Shown: piece by piece, positions 1 to 7,219 of the stretch
How positions within the stretch are numbered: position 1 is the first letter of the stretch
Layout of the letters: each line of letters opens with the position of its first letter
Origin: Paraburkholderia acidisoli
GTDB lineage: Bacteria; Pseudomonadota; Gammaproteobacteria; Burkholderiales; Burkholderiaceae
Length of the DNA stretch: 64,000 bases
Direction: 5' to 3'
NCBI RefSeq assembly: GCF_009789675.1
Contig: NZ_CP046916.1
Location: 682,001 to 746,000, forward strand
Program-made: the position numbers and the translations under genes
The notes under the pieces: generated by a model
Databases searched by the model: none
Told to the model about the DNA's origin: nothing
The model's input: the letters and a program-made list of their open reading frames with translations, nothing else

Positions 1-1
1 C

Positions 2-358
2 GTGCCAACTACAAAGATCATTGATGTCAAATCTCCTTGGTCGCTCGCCACGTTTCCTGCCACTATTTTTGCGGGACAGAATAAAGATTACGAATGGCAA
101 GGGCGCGGCTACATGATGCTCTGGGATGTTGATCTTTTTGAGATCAATTATTGCATGGTCAACACACCCGATGAACTTATTCGATTCGAGGATCCGAACG
201 TTCATTACGTTGATCACATTGAACCATCTCTTCGCGTTACACGCGTGCCATATGAGCGCGATTCGGAACTTGAAGAAAAAATCAAGGAAAAAGTGGAAGC
301 TGCCCGCGAATACTTCAACGAAGTAGTTGATTTGATCGCAATGGAGCATGCCGCCTAA
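2..358 (+). CDS. Hypothetical phage-region protein, possibly 5'-truncated
   Basis: An open frame of 118 codons starts with GTG at the second base of the window, so the true start may lie upstream and the protein may be incomplete. I do not recognise the family. The product is acidic, with an aromatic-rich, probably beta-structured first half and a charged helical tail from about residue 85 (DSELEEKIKEKVEAAREYF). It precedes two DUF1566-type genes in the same direction, with about 90 bases between them. It does not look like a reverse transcriptase or an Avd-type DGR accessory protein. No function is proposed. Confidence 0.55.
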   Translation: MPTTKIIDVKSPWSLATFPATIFAGQNKDYEWQGRGYMMLWDVDLFEINYCMVNTPDELIRFEDPNVHYVDHIEPSLRVTRVPYERDSELEEKIKEKVEAAREYFNEVVDLIAMEHAA

Positions 359-447
359 TTTACCGCCTCAGCATCGCAGCGGATCGGCACAAGCGTTTCC
401 CGCGGAAGACGCGATGCAGAGGCCCAATTTCTCAACAAGGAGATGCA

Positions 448-813
448 ATGCAGCAACTTCAAATTCCGCCGCTCGAAGAAGGCGAAATCTACATCGGTGC
501 GATCGGCGACAAGAATGGCGATTTTTATCATGTGATCTTGCTGCCCGGCGACAACGGCTATGCACCGTGGCAGGAGCAGATGGATTGGGCAAAGAGCATC
601 GGCGGTGATCTTCCGAATCGCATCGAACAGGCCATGCTCTGGGCGAACCACAAGGATCAGTTCGAGCAGGACTGGTACTGGAGCAACGAGACGTATCACC
701 GCAATGACGCCTACGCCTGGTATCAGGGCTTCGGCATCGGCGGCCAGAGCTACTACGGCCACAAGGACGACGACAGGTGCCGAGCGCGGGCCGTCCGCAG
801 ATTGCCCATTTAA
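448..813 (+). CDS. DUF1566/Lcl-type C-type-lectin-like protein A
   Basis: This 121-residue protein has the DUF1566 pattern: a hydrophobic strand ending HVILLPGD, an acidic helix followed by GGDLPNRIEQ, then YWSNE, AYAW and a C-terminal RARAVRR motif. ATG at 448 sits behind an AAGGAG site ending at 442. The next gene is a paralogue with the same motif order. The two genes share nearly identical DNA over their last 90 or so bases, interrupted by codon changes at first and second positions only (see the repeat entries). Proteins with this fold occur as phage adhesins and as targets of diversity-generating retroelements, so a ligand-binding role is likely; the ligand is unknown. The family call is good, the DGR role is inference. 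Confidence 0.75.
   Translation: MQQLQIPPLEEGEIYIGAIGDKNGDFYHVILLPGDNGYAPWQEQMDWAKSIGGDLPNRIEQAMLWANHKDQFEQDWYWSNETYHRNDAYAWYQGFGIGGQSYYGHKDDDRCRARAVRRLPI
709..800 (+). repeat. Candidate DGR variable repeat 1 (3' end of DUF1566 gene A)
   Basis: This is a 92-base block matching 1200-1288. Both start GCCTACGCCTGGT and end with a common TGCCGAGCGCGGGCCGTCCG plus CAG. Between these ends the copies share TTC, CAG and GGCCACAAG anchors. They differ at about nine codons, nearly all of form NNC, with changes in the first two bases and almost no synonymous change. Copy 1 is one codon longer than copy 2. The pattern fits adenine mutagenesis of AAC codons in a template repeat, but no template or reverse transcriptase is in the window. 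Confidence 0.5.
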
Positions 814-842
814 TCATTCATCTATTTCAACGGAGCATCGCA

Positions 843-1307
843 ATGACGATCACGCTTGAGGCCATCGAGGCCAAGCAATCGGAGATTTCGAAGTTGATCG
901 AATCGTTCAAGAAACAGTCAACTCGCAGCACCATTACGATTTTGGGCGCGACGATCAAGCTGGAGGCTGGCGAACATTACGCCGGCATCATTCTCGGAGA
1001 CGACGGGCAACCGCTTCATCACTTGATTCTTCTCCCCGGCGACGTAGACGAAAAATCGTGGTCGGACGCGAAGTCGTGGGCCGCAGAGCAGGGCGGGGAA
1101 TTGCCGACTCGACGCGAACAATCACTGCTATTCGCGAATTTGAAACAGTGTTTCGAGTCACGTTATTACTGGTCGGCGGAAGAGCGTGAATCGGATTCCG
1201 CCTACGCCTGGTGTCAGGACTTCGACGACGGCTTCCAGTACGACGGCCACAAGGCCAGCAGCGGTTGCCGAGCGCGGGCCGTCCGCAGGATAGCGGTAGG
1301 AGCATGA
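843..1307 (+). CDS. DUF1566/Lcl-type C-type-lectin-like protein B
   Basis: This 154-residue paralogue of the preceding gene shares the order HLILLPGD, GGELPTRREQ, YYWS, AYAW, GHK and C-terminal RARAVRR. It has about 35 extra N-terminal residues, partly helical and charged. I chose ATG 843, preceded by CGGAG, over an in-frame ATG at 777 that would lie inside the upstream gene. The C-terminal segment differs from gene A in exposed-loop codons only, as expected of a diversified binding surface. The start of the next gene follows the stop almost directly. Function in ligand or receptor binding is inferred from the family. Confidence 0.75.
   Translation: MTITLEAIEAKQSEISKLIESFKKQSTRSTITILGATIKLEAGEHYAGIILGDDGQPLHHLILLPGDVDEKSWSDAKSWAAEQGGELPTRREQSLLFANLKQCFESRYYWSAEERESDSAYAWCQDFDDGFQYDGHKASSGCRARAVRRIAVGA
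1200..1288 (+). repeat. Candidate DGR variable repeat 2 (3' end of DUF1566 gene B)
   Basis: This 89-base block is the partner of 709-800. Compared with copy 1, codon pairs include TGT/TAT, GAC/GGC, GAC/ATC, TTC/GGC, GAC/TAC, GCC/GAC and AGC/GAC, all altered in base one or two with base three kept. Upstream of the block the two genes diverge normally, including synonymous changes. Confidence 0.5.
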
Positions 1308-1308
1308 C

Positions 1309-1770
1309 TTGGCGACCATCGAAAGCCTGATGAGTCGCACGCGAAAAGTCGGCGACTGTCTTGAGTTCACAGGTTACATCTGCAAAGCGGGCTATGGCCT
1401 CGTTTGGCACAACGGCAAGAACCGACTGGCCCATAGGGTGTCGTTTGATCTTCATCACGGAACGATTACGGATGGACGCGATGTGATGCATTCCTGTGAC
1501 AACAGAAAATGCCTCAATCCAAAGCATTTGAATCTCGGGACGCGATTAGAAAACATGCAGGACATGATCGCGAAGAGAAGAGACAAACATCCCTGCGGAT
1601 TGCACTCTGGAATGTCGAAAATCACGCCCGAGATTGCCATAGAAATCAGGCGTAGATATACGCCATATAGTCGGACGGATAGTTCTTGCGCTTTGGGGCG
1701 CGAGTTTGGCATTTCACAGGCCGCAGTATGGGCAATTATCACCGGCAAGACATGGGCTGATTGCTCGTAG
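1309..1770 (+). CDS. HNH endonuclease (phage homing-type)
   Basis: This protein of about 153 residues has a compact HNH core: AHRVSFDLHHG, then VMHSCDNRKCLNPKHLNLG, then a basic NMQDMIAKRR segment. This is typical of free-standing phage HNH nucleases; the first His and the CDN...CLNPxHL loop would form the metal finger. A C-terminal part (about residues 100-150: ITPEIAIEIRRRY, FGISQAAVWAIITGKTW) resembles the helix-turn-helix DNA-binding module often found after HNH domains. The open frame begins at TTG 1309; ATG 1330 is an alternative start. It lies directly after the DUF1566 pair and may be a mobile intruder or a homing element associated with it. Confidence 0.8.
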   Translation: MATIESLMSRTRKVGDCLEFTGYICKAGYGLVWHNGKNRLAHRVSFDLHHGTITDGRDVMHSCDNRKCLNPKHLNLGTRLENMQDMIAKRRDKHPCGLHSGMSKITPEIAIEIRRRYTPYSRTDSSCALGREFGISQAAVWAIITGKTWADCS

Positions 1771-1943
1771 CTACTTTGGTCTGCTGCGTCAGGCTAGCGC
1801 GAGTCATCAGGACCGCGCTGCACTAGCCAATGTGGTCCGCAGTCAAGGTCATGCGGTCGACGGCGCGCTCACGAAGAGCTATCGACGGGCACTCCATCAG
1901 TAACCCTTTCCGTCGGCAGCAAATCCCGCTGTCGGCGTGTGTT

Positions 1944-1969
1944 GAGGCGCCTGTCCGGGCCTCCTTTTT
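1944..1969 (+). terminator. Possible rho-independent terminator
   Basis: GAGGC at 1944-1948 can pair with GCCTC at 1959-1963, followed by CTTTTT. It lies in the 207-base gap between the HNH gene and the next ORF. The stem is short, so confidence is modest. Confidence 0.4.
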
Positions 1970-1977
1970 CGAGAGAC

Positions 1978-2694
1978 ATGATGGAATTCACCGTCCCGCA
2001 ACTTGTTCGCCACAAACCATCGGGTAACGTTCTGGTAACGCGACGCTATTACGAAGCGACTCAATCGCGCGGTGCAGGCTATAGCTGCTCACCAGTCAAG
2101 AACAGCAACACAACGCGCGGCTATCCCATCGATGAGCTTGAGGCGATGGTACGAAAGCGCGGCGTGATTGATTACGACCTCGATATCGTGCCTCGCGCTC
2201 AGGGCGTCCTCAATTGGGAGGTTATTGAGCCCGTTGATCTTGCGCTGACTCTCTCGAACGTCGCCGCATGCGCTGGATGGACCGCATACCCCGAAATCGC
2301 GTGGGTGCAGAAGCCGGGTGACAACAGGAAGTCGTGGGCGCGCATCTTTCTCCATGGCACGCAATGGGGCGGTTGGACGGGGCAGGCTCACGCCATCGTA
2401 TATGAGGGCGGTCAGTCGAAGTATCCGAGTCACTTGCGCGATGCGGTAGTTGATGCCGCAGTGCGTGCCGTGCACAAACGCAGCGAGCCAGCTGGAAATC
2501 TAGCCGCAGCCGTTCTGGATATGGAAGCGACGAAATACTACCAGCGCGAGGCCGCGATGCCATCAGCGTGGCTCCTGTCGATCTGCAAGCATGAAGTCGT
2601 CGACACCGGCACCGCAGATAGCAAGATGCGCGGCTGGCACCCTGCACACTGCTCGAAATGCGGCATGAATCTGTCCGTCGATTCGAGCGACTGA
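1978..2694 (+). CDS. Hypothetical phage protein with C-terminal zinc-ribbon-like CxxC
   Basis: The product is about 238 residues from ATG 1978, preceded by a GAGAG site; ATG 1981 is equally possible. I do not recognise the family. The N-terminal part (FTVPQLVRHKPSGNVLVTRRY) looks like a small beta domain. The middle is a mixed fold with an aromatic strand (GTQWGGWTGQAHAIVYEGG). The C-terminus ends HPAHCSKCGMNLS after CKHEVVDTG, so two Cys pairs could bind zinc. It begins the second transcription segment of the phage early region, before an XRE regulator. Confidence 0.65.
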   Translation: MMEFTVPQLVRHKPSGNVLVTRRYYEATQSRGAGYSCSPVKNSNTTRGYPIDELEAMVRKRGVIDYDLDIVPRAQGVLNWEVIEPVDLALTLSNVAACAGWTAYPEIAWVQKPGDNRKSWARIFLHGTQWGGWTGQAHAIVYEGGQSKYPSHLRDAVVDAAVRAVHKRSEPAGNLAAAVLDMEATKYYQREAAMPSAWLLSICKHEVVDTGTADSKMRGWHPAHCSKCGMNLSVDSSD

Positions 2695-2720
2695 ACCCCA
2701 ACTGATTGAGTGAGACGAGC

Positions 2721-2924
2721 ATGAGCGATATTCGGCATCAACTACGCGATCTAAGAGTCAAGGAAGGTGTCACGCAAACAGATCTCGCAAAATCCGTGGG
2801 GCTGAATAGAACCTCGATCACGAACATTGAGTCGCTGCGTCAGAAACTGACGATGGACAACCTAATCTGCATTGCGGACGCGCTCGACTATCGAGTCGAG
2901 GTCAAATTCGTCAAGCGTCGCTAA
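2721..2924 (+). CDS. XRE-family helix-turn-helix regulator
   Basis: This 67-residue protein consists almost wholly of a HTH_3/XRE domain: IRHQLRDLRVKEGVTQTDLA, VGLNRTSITNIE, then ALDYRVEVKF. The core TQTDLAKSVGLNRTSITNIES is the DNA-recognition helix-turn-helix. ATG 2721 follows GAGACGAG and fits better than an upstream TTG at 2706. In a phage island such a protein could control the adjacent early genes. No partner toxin gene is visible, so an orphan antitoxin role is less likely. Confidence 0.8.
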   Translation: MSDIRHQLRDLRVKEGVTQTDLAKSVGLNRTSITNIESLRQKLTMDNLICIADALDYRVEVKFVKRR

Positions 2925-2948
2925 CCCACCACTAACGCAGAGACGCAT

Positions 2949-3300
2949 ATGAGCGATACCGCAAAGAAGCTCCAGCAGATCCAGGTCGTGCGAGACGAAG
3001 ACGGCTACTTCCACCATCCCGACCTGCGCCACTTCTGGGACGTGACGATGGGTGGCGCCGAGCATTGCACGAAGGAGCAGTGGCAGGCATTCGAGGCGGA
3101 AGCAGGCGTCAAGACGCAGATCGTCTACCTCGAAAGCGAGGACATGAACCACCCAGCTTACGTCGAGTACTTCGAGAAAGGTGGTGGCGTCGGCCTGGAA
3201 TCCGGCGCCGCCTTCCGGTTGGTGGCTGGTCGAAATCAGCGATACCGAGGATGGCCCGTTCGCAGTCTGGGCAACGCATGCCGACACTCACGAGGATTGA
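2949..3300 (+). pseudogene. Phage hypothetical protein, apparently frameshifted
   Basis: ATG 2949 opens a frame that reads well to about residue 78 (DEDGYFHHPDLRHFWD, EQWQAFEAEAG, YVEYFEKG). The same frame then becomes arginine-rich and poorly protein-like. In the +1 frame, 3181-3300 reads as NPAPPSGWWLVEISDTEDGP with an FAVW tail, a sequence style common at the C-terminus of small phage early proteins, and stops at 3300, six bases before the next start. The switch must fall between about 3148 and 3216. A 1-base insertion, a 2-base deletion, a sequence error or programmed frameshifting could each explain it. Function unknown. Confidence 0.6.
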
Positions 3301-3306
3301 ACCAAC

Positions 3307-4404
3307 ATGGATGCTAAAGAACTGAAGCCGTGCCCGTTTTGCCGTAGCAGCGACGTGTGGACTGAATCCGCGCTGGGCAAACGCCAAGTGCTATGCAACT
3401 CGTGCGAGGCGTCCGGGCCTACTGAAGAGACGGACGACGAAGCAATCGACTCGTGGAATCGACTCGCCGCTATCCCTTCCGATGCAGCGCAAGCGCCGAT
3501 CATCGCTTGGGTGCGCGCCGACGATCCCACCGACGCCGTTTCGGATGCAAAAAAGCGCGGCATGATCGAGAGCGCCGGGGCACCCGGCAAGAAGCTCGCC
3601 GCGTGCTATTCGGTGCCTGCATACGCCGCTCCCGTCGCCCCTGCTGCGGCAGCGCCGAAGCTTGTAATCGACGGCAAGCCGACCGAGAAAGGCATCTACG
3701 CGTGGATCGTCGAAGGCTCTGCGGCACTCGTGCACGTCCACAAGCGTCCGACCGATCATTCCCCGGGCAACGTGCTCAACGGCTCGCTGATCCATAACTG
3801 CGCGTTCTACGATGGCTGCGCCATTGATCAATGGACTGGCGGAACTTGGTACGGCCCGCTCAAGCATCCTGCCGCCCCTACGCCTACCGTCGCCGCAGAT
3901 GCGGCAGCGCCGAGCCTGACGCAAGACGAAATCGACATGCTGATTCACGTGCTGCCGGAGCACTTCGGCCTTGATCGCGCGCAGCAGATCATCAACGCGC
4001 TGAAAGCTGCTCCTGCACCCGCAGCGCAGCCCGACGAGCGCGCGGATGCACTGCAAGATATGGCTTTCGTGAACGGCGTGCAGGCCGGCTATAAATTCGG
4101 CTTGGTCGAGGATCACGCTGCCTATGAGAAGTGCATCGCGGCGCGCGACGGCTATTTGAAAGTGCTGCGCGAGACGAGCGCCACCATTCAGCACTCCGAC
4201 GCGCAAAGCGAACGGCAACGCCCGGTCGCGTGGGAATGCGCATCGCCGATTGGCGAAAAGCCCGCGCTTGCGTTTCTCACGTCGAAGGCCCCGACGCGAG
4301 AGCACTACGAGGCCCAGGGGTGGCGCGTTACGCCCCTCTATCTCGCCGCCCATCCCACCGAGCAGCGCATGAGCGATGCGGAACGCGGAGAAAGTCATGA
4401 GTAG
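3307..4404 (+). CDS. Modular phage protein with N-terminal Lar-like zinc ribbon
   Basis: This 365-residue protein begins with a restriction-alleviation (Lar) type zinc ribbon: LKPCPFCRSSDVW, then VLCNSCEASGPTEETDDEAI and DSWN, the standard CxxC...CxxC plus AIxxWN pattern. Pro/Ala-rich linkers at about residues 112-122 and 195-210 separate a middle domain (KGIYAWIVEGSAALVHVHK to QWTGGTWYGPL) from a C-terminal part ending EHYEAQGWRVTPLYL, a motif frequent in phage early proteins. The last bases overlap the next gene. Classic Lar dampens type I restriction; whether this long fusion does so is unknown. Confidence 0.7.
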   Translation: MDAKELKPCPFCRSSDVWTESALGKRQVLCNSCEASGPTEETDDEAIDSWNRLAAIPSDAAQAPIIAWVRADDPTDAVSDAKKRGMIESAGAPGKKLAACYSVPAYAAPVAPAAAAPKLVIDGKPTEKGIYAWIVEGSAALVHVHKRPTDHSPGNVLNGSLIHNCAFYDGCAIDQWTGGTWYGPLKHPAAPTPTVAADAAAPSLTQDEIDMLIHVLPEHFGLDRAQQIINALKAAPAPAAQPDERADALQDMAFVNGVQAGYKFGLVEDHAAYEKCIAARDGYLKVLRETSATIQHSDAQSERQRPVAWECASPIGEKPALAFLTSKAPTREHYEAQGWRVTPLYLAAHPTEQRMSDAERGESHE

Positions 4405-4957
4405 TGAATTGAAACACTGCCCGTTTTGCCGCCGATTGCTTTCCGGGATTCAGCCATCTCTCGGTCTCGTGCAGGTCGTATGTGAGATATGCGAAGCGGC
4501 TGGACCGACAGCAGAGACAGAGGAGGAAGCCATCTCTGCATGGAACTCCGCTGACCCTGCATTGGTTGCGGCATTGCAAAAAGCGCTAGCTTACTGGATG
4601 CCCAAAGTGTTTGATGATCGCTCGGCGCATGACGCGTATCTGCTCGTCGGATACGAAGGCGAAGACGAAACCAGTTGCTGGGGCGATCAGATGGTCGCCG
4701 CGCTTCCTCGCTGGATGCCCGTCGACGAATCGCTGCCGACCGAACCTGGATGGTATCTGGCGATCCTTAAGCCCGATAACGATTGGGGACTCATGAGCGA
4801 TACGGCACTGCAAGTCGAATTCGATGCGTACACGAACAAGCCCAAAGCGTTCACGTGCTTTTACGACCATCACGGCGACGAGGATATTACTGAGGCCGTC
4901 ACACACTGGATGCGCATGCCTTCCATCGACGCCGCCCGCAAAGGATCCAGCCAATGA
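4397..4957 (+). CDS. Lar-like zinc ribbon plus DUF551-like protein
   Basis: The product is 186 residues from ATG 4397, overlapping the previous stop by eight bases. The N-terminus (LKHCPFCRRLL, VCEICEAAGPTAETEEEAIS, AWN) is a second Lar-type zinc ribbon. The second half, WMPVDESLPTEPGWYLAILK through VTHWMRMP, matches the DUF551 pattern (tryptophan start, conserved LP and terminal VTHWMxxP) found in many phage proteins. The first module resembles that of the previous gene in DNA (a shared TGCCCGTTTTGCCG), so the ribbon has been reused with a different partner domain. Function is probably phage-host interaction, but not proven. Confidence 0.75.
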   Translation: MSSELKHCPFCRRLLSGIQPSLGLVQVVCEICEAAGPTAETEEEAISAWNSADPALVAALQKALAYWMPKVFDDRSAHDAYLLVGYEGEDETSCWGDQMVAALPRWMPVDESLPTEPGWYLAILKPDNDWGLMSDTALQVEFDAYTNKPKAFTCFYDHHGDEDITEAVTHWMRMPSIDAARKGSSQ

Positions 4958-5340
4958 GCGAAAAGCGAGTCTGCTACTGCCACCGTTGCTGGAAAGAAAC
5001 GGAAGAGCACGGCATCGGCTTTTGTGCTGAATGCTACAACCCGGCCTACGACACCTATTTCCTGCCGATGGACCGCGTGCGTCATAAGGCGACGGGGGAG
5101 GAATTGACGATCAACAGCGCGCACTACTTTTCCGTGGATGGGCGCCCCATGTTTAGTGTCTGTCGGAGACTCAAGCCCGGCGAAGAGCATCCTGGGCAAC
5201 TCTACTATCAGGACGAGTGCGAGTTTGTCCATCGGCACGTTTTCCGTCCGTACAAGGGAATCCGCCGTTGCGACTGCGGGCAGATTTTCACCACGATGGC
5301 GGACACGATGCCGCCGAGAGAAAAGGTGACATGGCAATGA
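4954..5340 (+). CDS. Cysteine-rich phage hypothetical protein
   Basis: This 128-residue protein starts within the previous stop (ATGA at 4954-4957), implying translational coupling. The N-terminal CYCHRCWKETEEHGIGFCAECY has four paired cysteines that would form a zinc ribbon. A beta-rich middle follows (VRHKATGEELTINSAHYFSV), with a CDCG pair near the C-terminus. I cannot assign a family. Its own stop overlaps a tiny ORF. Confidence 0.7.
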   Translation: MSEKRVCYCHRCWKETEEHGIGFCAECYNPAYDTYFLPMDRVRHKATGEELTINSAHYFSVDGRPMFSVCRRLKPGEEHPGQLYYQDECEFVHRHVFRPYKGIRRCDCGQIFTTMADTMPPREKVTWQ

Positions 5341-5393
5341 CTATGCAAAAACATCGCGTACCGCGCCCCGCTGCGCAGGATGGTGCGCAATGA
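5337..5393 (+). CDS. Tiny ORF coupled to both neighbours
   Basis: This 18-codon ORF starts ATG in the ATGA that ends the upstream gene and ends TGA in the ATGA that starts the next gene. It is too short to judge by composition. Its double overlap suggests it could be translated as a coupling bridge between the two genes. It could equally be a chance spacer. Confidence 0.3.
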   Translation: MTMQKHRVPRPAAQDGAQ

Positions 5394-5686
5394 GCGAAGC
5401 GACGGAAAAATGTGCGCACGATGATGCGCAGAGCCGGGCGAAGTTTGAGGCGTGGTGGAACAGCGACGAGATATCGAGCAGCGTTTGGTGGTGGCGCGTA
5501 AAGAAGGTCGACGCATTCGATATTTGGAAAACCACTCGCGCCGCAGCGCTGGAGGAGGCGGCGCAACTCATTGACGAGGAAACGGAAAACGCACGCCATG
5601 AGCGCCTTTATCCAGGTCTCGTCGGAACGCTTGAAGAATGCGCCGACGCTATCCGCGCCCTCGCCAAATCCGAAGGGGTAGGCTGA
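5390..5686 (+). CDS. Phage hypothetical protein
   Basis: This 98-residue protein has a start at ATG 5390. It reads AQSRAKFEAWWNSDE, then DIWKTTRAAALEEAAQLID and ends with an EECADAIRALAKSEG helix. The pattern of an FExWW segment, then W/Rxx-Ala helix, then ADAIR helix is common in small phage early proteins of unknown function. It overlaps the next gene by ATGA at its stop. Confidence 0.7.
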   Translation: MSEATEKCAHDDAQSRAKFEAWWNSDEISSSVWWWRVKKVDAFDIWKTTRAAALEEAAQLIDEETENARHERLYPGLVGTLEECADAIRALAKSEGVG

Positions 5687-5865
5687 TGACCGATTGGCGA
5701 TATGCCGAATACGCTCCCGAAGGCATCGAAGTCATGACCAAGATTGACGACGCGAATGGCGTGCGCAATGTCCAAACTCTCGTGCGGCGCGGAAATTTAT
5801 GGTTCTTGCCGGACGAATCAATGTATGTCTACTACACGCCTACCCATTATAGGGAGATATGGTGA
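5686..5865 (+). CDS. Small phage hypothetical protein
   Basis: This 59-residue protein begins at ATG 5686 in the stop of the previous gene. It reads as a small beta protein: DWRYAEYAPEGIEVMTKID, NVQTLVRRGNLWFLPD, MYVYYTPTHY. Its tail overlaps the following GTG start by four bases. The family is not recognised. Confidence 0.6.
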   Translation: MTDWRYAEYAPEGIEVMTKIDDANGVRNVQTLVRRGNLWFLPDESMYVYYTPTHYREIW

Positions 5866-6227
5866 GCGATATAAATATCCCCAAACGCTTAAGAGATCGC
5901 GCGGATTTGGGTGACATGGGGCGTAAGCCGGAGAAGAAGGATCTTCTGCGAATCGCAGCAGACCTAATCGAACAGCAAGCCCGTGATCTCGCTGCCCTAC
6001 GCCAAGATATCGAAGCGCAGATTCAGATTGCTAAGGAAGCGCGTGAGCGGGCCGAAGAGAATTTGAAGGATGCCAAGCGATATCGTTGGTTGCGAAGTCG
6101 GACGCGGTGCTTCGCTCTTGATATGGGTGGCAAGCATCGTTACGACCCGAGCGGGGCATTTCTACGTCTCGCCGGACCCTCTATAGATGATGCTTTCGAT
6201 GCTGCTATCGAAAAGGACTCGAAATGA
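5862..6227 (+). CDS. Phage hypothetical protein with coiled-coil centre
   Basis: The product is about 121 residues. GTG 5862 is better spaced from AGGGAGA (5851-5857) than ATG 5859 and gives a GTGA overlap with the previous stop. A long helix (about residues 25-75, IAADLIEQQARDLAALRQDIE onward) looks coiled-coil. It is followed by KRYRWLRSRTR, a motif seen at this position in many phage early proteins, and a C-terminal SIDDAFDAAIEKD helix. Function unknown. The stop overlaps the next ATG. Confidence 0.7.
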   Translation: MSDINIPKRLRDRADLGDMGRKPEKKDLLRIAADLIEQQARDLAALRQDIEAQIQIAKEARERAEENLKDAKRYRWLRSRTRCFALDMGGKHRYDPSGAFLRLAGPSIDDAFDAAIEKDSK

Positions 6228-6523
6228 CCAACGATGAAATCGCCGCCATTTGGAATGGCATGCCGGGCGGATATGACGGATTCTGCAAAACATGGGGGTT
6301 CATTCAGTTTGCGCGTCGTATTTTGGAAGTCGCCAATATTCAATCGACTACAGACGGTGAACGATACCGCACGCTTCGCGATCCAGGTTGCCCCGAGAAC
6401 GGAACGGTGTACGCGTGCGTCTATGTACACGCGCCAGGAACCATCCCATATCAACGTGCGGTTGTTGGGAGGGAACTTGATTCGGTGATTGACTTCGCTA
6501 TCGCACAGAAGCAGGAGGAGTGA
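6224..6523 (+). CDS. Phage hypothetical protein
   Basis: This 99-residue protein begins at ATG 6224 in the previous stop. Recognisable segments are GYDGFCKTWGFIQFARRIL near the start and DGERYRTLRD in the middle, both common phrases in phage accessory proteins. The C-terminal half has a VYACVYVHAPG strand and an acidic helix. A strong AGGAGG for the next gene sits in its last codons. Function unknown. Confidence 0.7.
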   Translation: MTNDEIAAIWNGMPGGYDGFCKTWGFIQFARRILEVANIQSTTDGERYRTLRDPGCPENGTVYACVYVHAPGTIPYQRAVVGRELDSVIDFAIAQKQEE

Positions 6524-6873
6524 TGGACGCTATTAAACTCACTGACTGGCATCCTGCTAACGTTGATCCGCTGCGGATCGGCTACTACGAGATGATTAAT
6601 GAATCCACAGGCACAATTTTTACCGCGTGGTATAGCGGCTGCATGTGGTTCCGCGATCTTCACGGGCCCACAGTTCCGCTGCTTCGAATCTGGCCATGGC
6701 GAGGCCTCGCTCAAGATCCTCAGAAGCAGACACTGACGCCCCGCCTGACCCACTGCGCCGCCAGTCGAGATGGCGAATGCAGTCACAAGAAATGCCCTCA
6801 AATCCGTGACAACGAACCATCCAAAAGTGGGCGGCACTGTCCGCTGGATATCAGGGACGAGGACGAATCATGA
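6523..6873 (+). CDS. DUF551-related phage hypothetical protein
   Basis: This 116-residue protein starts at ATG 6523 after GCAGGAGGAG. The first part, TDWHPANVDPLRIGYYEMI, then WYSGCMWFR and WRGLAQDP, resembles DUF551-type proteins in which a Trp-rich domain displays an input strand and ends at a conserved W-x-GLA. The C-terminal part has Cys/His residues (THCAASRDGECSHKKC) that may bind metal. Its stop overlaps the next start. Function unknown. Confidence 0.65.
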   Translation: MDAIKLTDWHPANVDPLRIGYYEMINESTGTIFTAWYSGCMWFRDLHGPTVPLLRIWPWRGLAQDPQKQTLTPRLTHCAASRDGECSHKKCPQIRDNEPSKSGRHCPLDIRDEDES

Positions 6874-7040
6874 ACCACGGATACACCTGCCGTCACGGCC
6901 TATCCCTTACTGAGCAGTGCGAAGCTTGCGACAAGGAGATTGCGCAGGATATTTTGCGCCGATGGGGTAAGCCGGTTGACGATGCGAGAGAAGTTGTAGG
7001 CGCCCCGGAGCGACGCGATGAAAGCGCAGTTCAAGGCTGA
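6870..7040 (+). CDS. Small zinc-finger-like phage protein
   Basis: This 56-residue gene starts in the ATGA at 6870-6873 and stops at TGA 7038-7040. The N-terminus CRHGLSLTEQCEACDKEI has a CxHG...CxxC pattern typical of tiny phage zinc-binding proteins; the remainder is charged. It overlaps the next gene start at 7018. Its fit in the chain of overlaps supports it as real. Confidence 0.65.
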   Translation: MNHGYTCRHGLSLTEQCEACDKEIAQDILRRWGKPVDDAREVVGAPERRDESAVQG

Positions 7041-7219
7041 GAACCCGTCAGATATTCAGATGACCATGACGCTCACGATGACACTGGGCGAGTGGCGAGA
7101 TTGGCGAGCACTTGACCGACACGCGTAGTTTTCGCGCAGACGGCAAGTTGCTGGACGCGATCAGGACGATGGTGCGCAAGGCGTCGCAGCACTTTGATGA
7201 AACGACGGAGGAAGCGTGA
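7018..7219 (+). pseudogene. Small phage protein, apparently frameshifted
   Basis: ATG 7018 encodes KAQFKAENPSDIQMTMTLTM then LGEWRDW before an early TAG at 7126. This N-terminus matches a widespread small phage protein type (M-K-A-x-F followed by an ENPSxI segment and a TLTM strand). The +1 frame continues GEHLTDTRSFRADGKLLDAI and RTMVRKASQHFDETTEEA and stops at 7219, forming a GTGA overlap with the following gene as its neighbours do. That overlap argues that the downstream segment is the true C-terminus. The frame change is near 7099-7103. Confidence 0.6.
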
